DNA of 15,992 nucleotides, from the NCBI GenBank assembly GCA_039808585.1, contig JBDHTJ010000125.1, forward strand, positions 1-15,992, given 5' to 3'. The position numbers and the translations under genes are program-made. Within the stretch, counting starts at the first letter, position 1; every line of letters begins with the position of its first letter. Positions 13,804 through 15,992 of this stretch are shown piece after piece. The notes beneath the pieces are model-generated. The model saw only the letters and a program-made list of their open reading frames with translations. It did not search any database and was not told the origin of the DNA. This DNA is from AWTP1-13 sp039808585 (GTDB lineage Bacteria > Pseudomonadota > Alphaproteobacteria > Rhizobiales > Hyphomicrobiaceae).

Positions 13804-14529
13804 TTGACTACTAAAGACGCTATCCGCGAACGGCTTAGATCAGAGCTGGACCGTGCCGCCACCGTCCGCAGCGGCCTTGCCAGTGACAAGAAGTCGGCTG
13901 CCCGCCGCCTGGCTCTGCGGAGCTGGCAGGCCGAGAGGCTCGCGCGTACCTATGCCGATCTGCTCGCCCATCCCCGCTACAAGGCCACCGCGACCTTCTT
14001 CCTAAGCGACCTCTATGGCCCCCGTGACCTCACCCAGCATGAAGAGGCTGTGCGGCGCCTGTTGCCGACGATGGAGAAGCTTCTGCCGGAAGCCGGGCTC
14101 GAGACGGTGGCAGACGCGATCGAGCTCAGCGCATTGTCCGAGACGCTGGATGCTGCCGTGATCGGGGCACTGGCGTCCGCGGCGGTGAACACCATCGACG
14201 CAACCGCCTACGCGAAGGCCTATGCAAGGGTCGGTCAGCGGGGCGAGCGGGAAAGGCAGATCCGGCTCATTGGCGCCCTCGGCCGCTCCCTCGACGCGCT
14301 GACCCATCATCCGCTCATCGGCGCCACGCTGTCGATGATGCGTTTGCCGGCCAAGGTGGCAGGGCTCGGGGACATGCAAAGCTTTCTCGAGCGCGGATAC
14401 ACTGCCTTTCGCGGCATGAATGGAGCGGAAGAATTCCTTTCGATTGTCGAGACCCGCGAATTGGCGCTTCTCGATGCTCTTATCCGGGGCGACGCATCCG
14501 AACTCGAGTTGCTGATGCGTCGGCAATGA
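13804..14529 (+). CDS. Conserved-looking protein of unknown function
   Basis: A 241-residue soluble, all-helical protein with no family I can name securely. A distinctive segment FFLSDLYGPRD (65-75) precedes long amphipathic helices; a second notable block is RSLDALTHHPLIGATLSMMRLPAKVAGL (161-188, given in part), and the C-terminus reads EFLSIVETRELALLDALI. I have a loose memory of the FFLxDLYGP phrase in uncharacterised proteobacterial proteins. The TTG at 13804 is chosen because AAGGAA (13790-13795) precedes it; the in-frame ATG at 13720 would overlap the start of the divergent WS/DGAT gene and yields an implausible Pro/Arg-rich leader. The 77-bp divergent gap with WS/DGAT suggests shared regulation, and hence a possible role in wax ester or TAG formation. 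Confidence 0.78.
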   Translation: MTTKDAIRERLRSELDRAATVRSGLASDKKSAARRLALRSWQAERLARTYADLLAHPRYKATATFFLSDLYGPRDLTQHEEAVRRLLPTMEKLLPEAGLETVADAIELSALSETLDAAVIGALASAAVNTIDATAYAKAYARVGQRGERERQIRLIGALGRSLDALTHHPLIGATLSMMRLPAKVAGLGDMQSFLERGYTAFRGMNGAEEFLSIVETRELALLDALIRGDASELELLMRRQ

Positions 14530-14616
14530 TGCATCACAGGCGGTGTGAGCCGGTGCAGCGTACAGGCGTTATGCTCCGACACGTTGCAGGGGCAATGGCG
14601 CGCAAAACCGCAATAG

Positions 14617-14622
14617 TATAAC
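14617..14622 (+). promoter_or_regulatory. Candidate -10 box upstream of the Bug protein gene
   Basis: TATAAC (14617-14622) is the best -10 match in the 130-bp gap between the unknown gene and the binding-protein gene and lies 38 bp before its ATG. No matching -35 is visible at 16-18 bp, so this is weak. Nothing else identifiable was seen in this gap. Confidence 0.2.
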
Positions 14623-14659
14623 GATGCGTGCGATTTCTCCCCGTCCCTGGAGGCGAGCC

Positions 14660-15652
14660 ATGAAACGATCGATCTTGAAGCCCACGCGCCGCTCGGCGCT
14701 CATGTCTGTGGCCGCCGCGGCTGCCATGCCGGCCATCGCGATCGGCGCGAAGGCCGACGTCTACCCCTCTCGGCCAATCCGCCTCATCATCGGCTATGCG
14801 CCAGGCGGTTCGGCCGACATCACCGCGCGCCTTGCCGCGCAATGGCTGCAAGAGAAGCTCGGCCAACCCGTCGTCGTCGAGAGCCGGCCTGGGGCTGCCA
14901 CGAACCTTGCCACCGAAGCCGTCGTGAACGCGGCACCCGATGGCTACACGCTGCTTCTTGTTGCACCTGCCAACGCCATCAACACGACGCTGTTCGCCAA
15001 ACTCAACTTCGATTTCCTGCGCGATATCGCGCCGGTGGCGGGCATCATCCGCTTCCCCAACGTGGTGGTCGTGAACAAGGAGTTGCCGATCAAGACCATC
15101 CCCGACCTCATCGCCTATGCCAAGGCGAACCCGGGCAAGCTCAATATGGCCTCGTCCGGCAATGGCTCGACCATTCACATGTCGGGCGAGCTGTTCAAGA
15201 TGTTGACCGGCATCGACATGGTGCACGTGCCCTATCGCGGGGCTGCGCCTGCCATCACCGATATGATCGCCGGCCATGTGCACGTCATGTTCGACAATAT
15301 CCCCACCGCTGCCGAACAGGTGAGGGGCGGCCAGCTGCGCGGCCTCGCCGTGACGAGCGAACAGCCCTCCGAGGTGCTCCCGGATCTCCCCACGGTTGCG
15401 TCGACCCTCCCCGGCTACGAGGCGAGCGCCTGGTACGGCATTGGCGCACCCAAGGCGACGCCGCGCGACGTGATTGCCAAGCTGAACCAGAGCATCAATG
15501 AGTTTCTTGCTGATGGTGCCGCCCAGAAACGGCTGAAGGATCTCGGCGCCACGACGATCGCCGGCAGCCCCGAGGACTTCGGCAAGCTCCTGGCAAACGA
15601 GACCGAGAAGTGGGGCAAGGTGGTCAAGTTCGCAGGCGCGAAGCCCGGCTGA
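14660..15652 (+). CDS. Tripartite tricarboxylate transporter (Bug family) substrate-binding protein
   Basis: A 330-residue periplasmic solute-binding protein of the Bug/TctC family, which captures small carboxylates, amino acids or related compounds for TTT transporters. Family marks are YPSRPIRLIIGYAPGGSAD (35-53), the RPGAA turn (77-81), DGYTLLL (94-100) and the later VPYRGAAPA block. The signal peptide (1-32) has twin arginines in TRRSALM (9-15), then an alanine-rich core and AKA before the predicted cleavage, so Tat export is possible. The ATG at 14660 has GGAGG (14649-14653) 6 nt upstream; an ATG at 14624 would add a non-signal-like leader. No TctA or TctB membrane subunits are in view, which is common for orphan Bug genes. 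The adjacent amidohydrolase suggests a peptide or amide-derived ligand. Confidence 0.93.
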   Translation: MKRSILKPTRRSALMSVAAAAAMPAIAIGAKADVYPSRPIRLIIGYAPGGSADITARLAAQWLQEKLGQPVVVESRPGAATNLATEAVVNAAPDGYTLLLVAPANAINTTLFAKLNFDFLRDIAPVAGIIRFPNVVVVNKELPIKTIPDLIAYAKANPGKLNMASSGNGSTIHMSGELFKMLTGIDMVHVPYRGAAPAITDMIAGHVHVMFDNIPTAAEQVRGGQLRGLAVTSEQPSEVLPDLPTVASTLPGYEASAWYGIGAPKATPRDVIAKLNQSINEFLADGAAQKRLKDLGATTIAGSPEDFGKLLANETEKWGKVVKFAGAKPG

Positions 15653-15721
15653 AACGCGCGCCCCCAAAGGCAACTTCGAGAAGAGTGATTTTCCAGGGCT
15701 GTATGTGAGCCCGCGCGCGTT
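15653..15721 (+). terminator. Long-armed inverted repeat with inner hairpin after the Bug gene
   Basis: AACGCGCGC begins right after the stop codon (15653-15661) and pairs perfectly with GCGCGCGTT (15713-15721). Immediately inside the 3' arm is a hairpin GGGCT/AGCCC (15696-15700, 15708-15712, 7-nt loop). There is no T-run, and the GC-alternating arms could pair by chance. It may act as a transcript end or a leader structure for the next gene. Confidence 0.3.
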
Positions 15722-15779
15722 GACGGCCAGATCATACCTCGCCTACGGTTTCGCACCGGCCCGAGACGAGGAGAATTGC

Positions 15780-15992
15780 ATGCCCGCCCGTTACGATGTC
15801 GTCGTGCGCAACGGCACCGTCGTCGATGGCACAGGCGGCGCGCCGCGCGAAGCCGACGTCGCGATCAACAACGGCAGCATCGCCGAAATCGGGCGCTTCG
15901 AAGGGAGTGGCAGCGAGGAAATCGATGCCAAGGGTCGGATCGTCACGCCGGGCTTCGTCGACATCCACACGCACTATGACGGCCAGGCCCTG
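15780..15992 (+). CDS. Amidohydrolase, N-acyl-D-amino-acid deacylase-like (5' part, cut by window edge)
   Basis: The first 71 residues of a metal-dependent amidohydrolase. The N-terminal beta-sandwich strand YDVVVRNGTVVDGTGGAP (5-22) is followed by DAKGRIVTPGFVDIHTHYDG, where HTH (64-66 region) holds the first metal ligands. The HTHYDG ending is characteristic of the D-aminoacylase and dihydropyrimidinase-like branch, with D-aminoacylase (N-acyl-D-amino-acid deacylase) the best guess. The ATG at 15780 has GAGGAG (15768-15773) 6 nt upstream. It follows the Bug-protein gene by 127 bp in the same direction and may be co-expressed with it. Everything beyond residue 71 lies outside the window. Confidence 0.85.
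   Translation, partial: MPARYDVVVRNGTVVDGTGGAPREADVAINNGSIAEIGRFEGSGSEEIDAKGRIVTPGFVDIHTHYDGQAL

Noticed and set aside
14534..15673. 379-codon minus-strand open frame opposite the Bug protein gene
   Set aside because: The plus strand has clear Bug-family motifs, a signal peptide and a good ribosome site; the minus-strand product resembles nothing.

Overview
The window reads as a chromosomal segment of a GC-rich proteobacterium, alpha- or betaproteobacterial by general character. It carries a tripartite-tricarboxylate (Bug-type) binding protein, an E. coli-like FadD, a PHA synthase and a PhaF/PhaI-type phasin. I cannot name a genus. There are no rRNA or tRNA genes, CRISPR arrays, insertion sequences or phage genes. 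No stretch longer than about 300 bases lacks a gene; the largest gap is the divergent region between fadD and the lipase gene (5539-5777).

Layout, left to right. A beta-CASP metallo-hydrolase (198-1820, +) converges on a PHA synthase-like gene (1855-3678, -). That gene lies downstream of a fadD acyl-CoA ligase gene (3817-5538, -) in the same orientation. Across a regulatory-looking gap is a membrane-anchored alpha/beta-hydrolase (5778-6731, +). Its 3' end overlaps by 28 bp the end of a 661-residue two-domain fatty acyl-CoA reductase (6704-8689, -). A divergent promoter region containing a perfect inverted repeat (8733-8750) separates the reductase from a phasin (8802-9215, +). A hairpin-rich spacer leads into a tight operon of patatin phospholipase, TetR regulator and TPR-like protein (9374-12132, +). 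Convergent to this is a wax ester synthase/diacylglycerol acyltransferase (12137-13726, -), which diverges from an unrecognised 241-residue protein (13804-14529, +). The right end holds a Bug/TTT substrate-binding protein (14660-15652, +) and the start of an amidohydrolase (15780 to the edge), probably unrelated to the lipid genes.

How the genes fit together. The stretch from about 1.9 to 14.5 kb looks like a neutral-lipid storage island. FadD activates fatty acids to acyl-CoA, the reductase makes fatty alcohols, and the WS/DGAT joins alcohol and acyl-CoA into wax esters (or makes triacylglycerol). The phasin would coat the inclusions, and the lipase and patatin are candidates for lipid turnover. 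A PHA synthase homologue sits in the same cluster without phaA or phaB beside it. The TetR protein co-transcribed with the patatin is the obvious candidate regulator. Two uncharacterised proteins (285 and 241 aa) are physically embedded in this set and are candidates for new storage-lipid functions. The pathway assignment rests on recognised families and motifs; the co-regulation and inclusion roles are inference.
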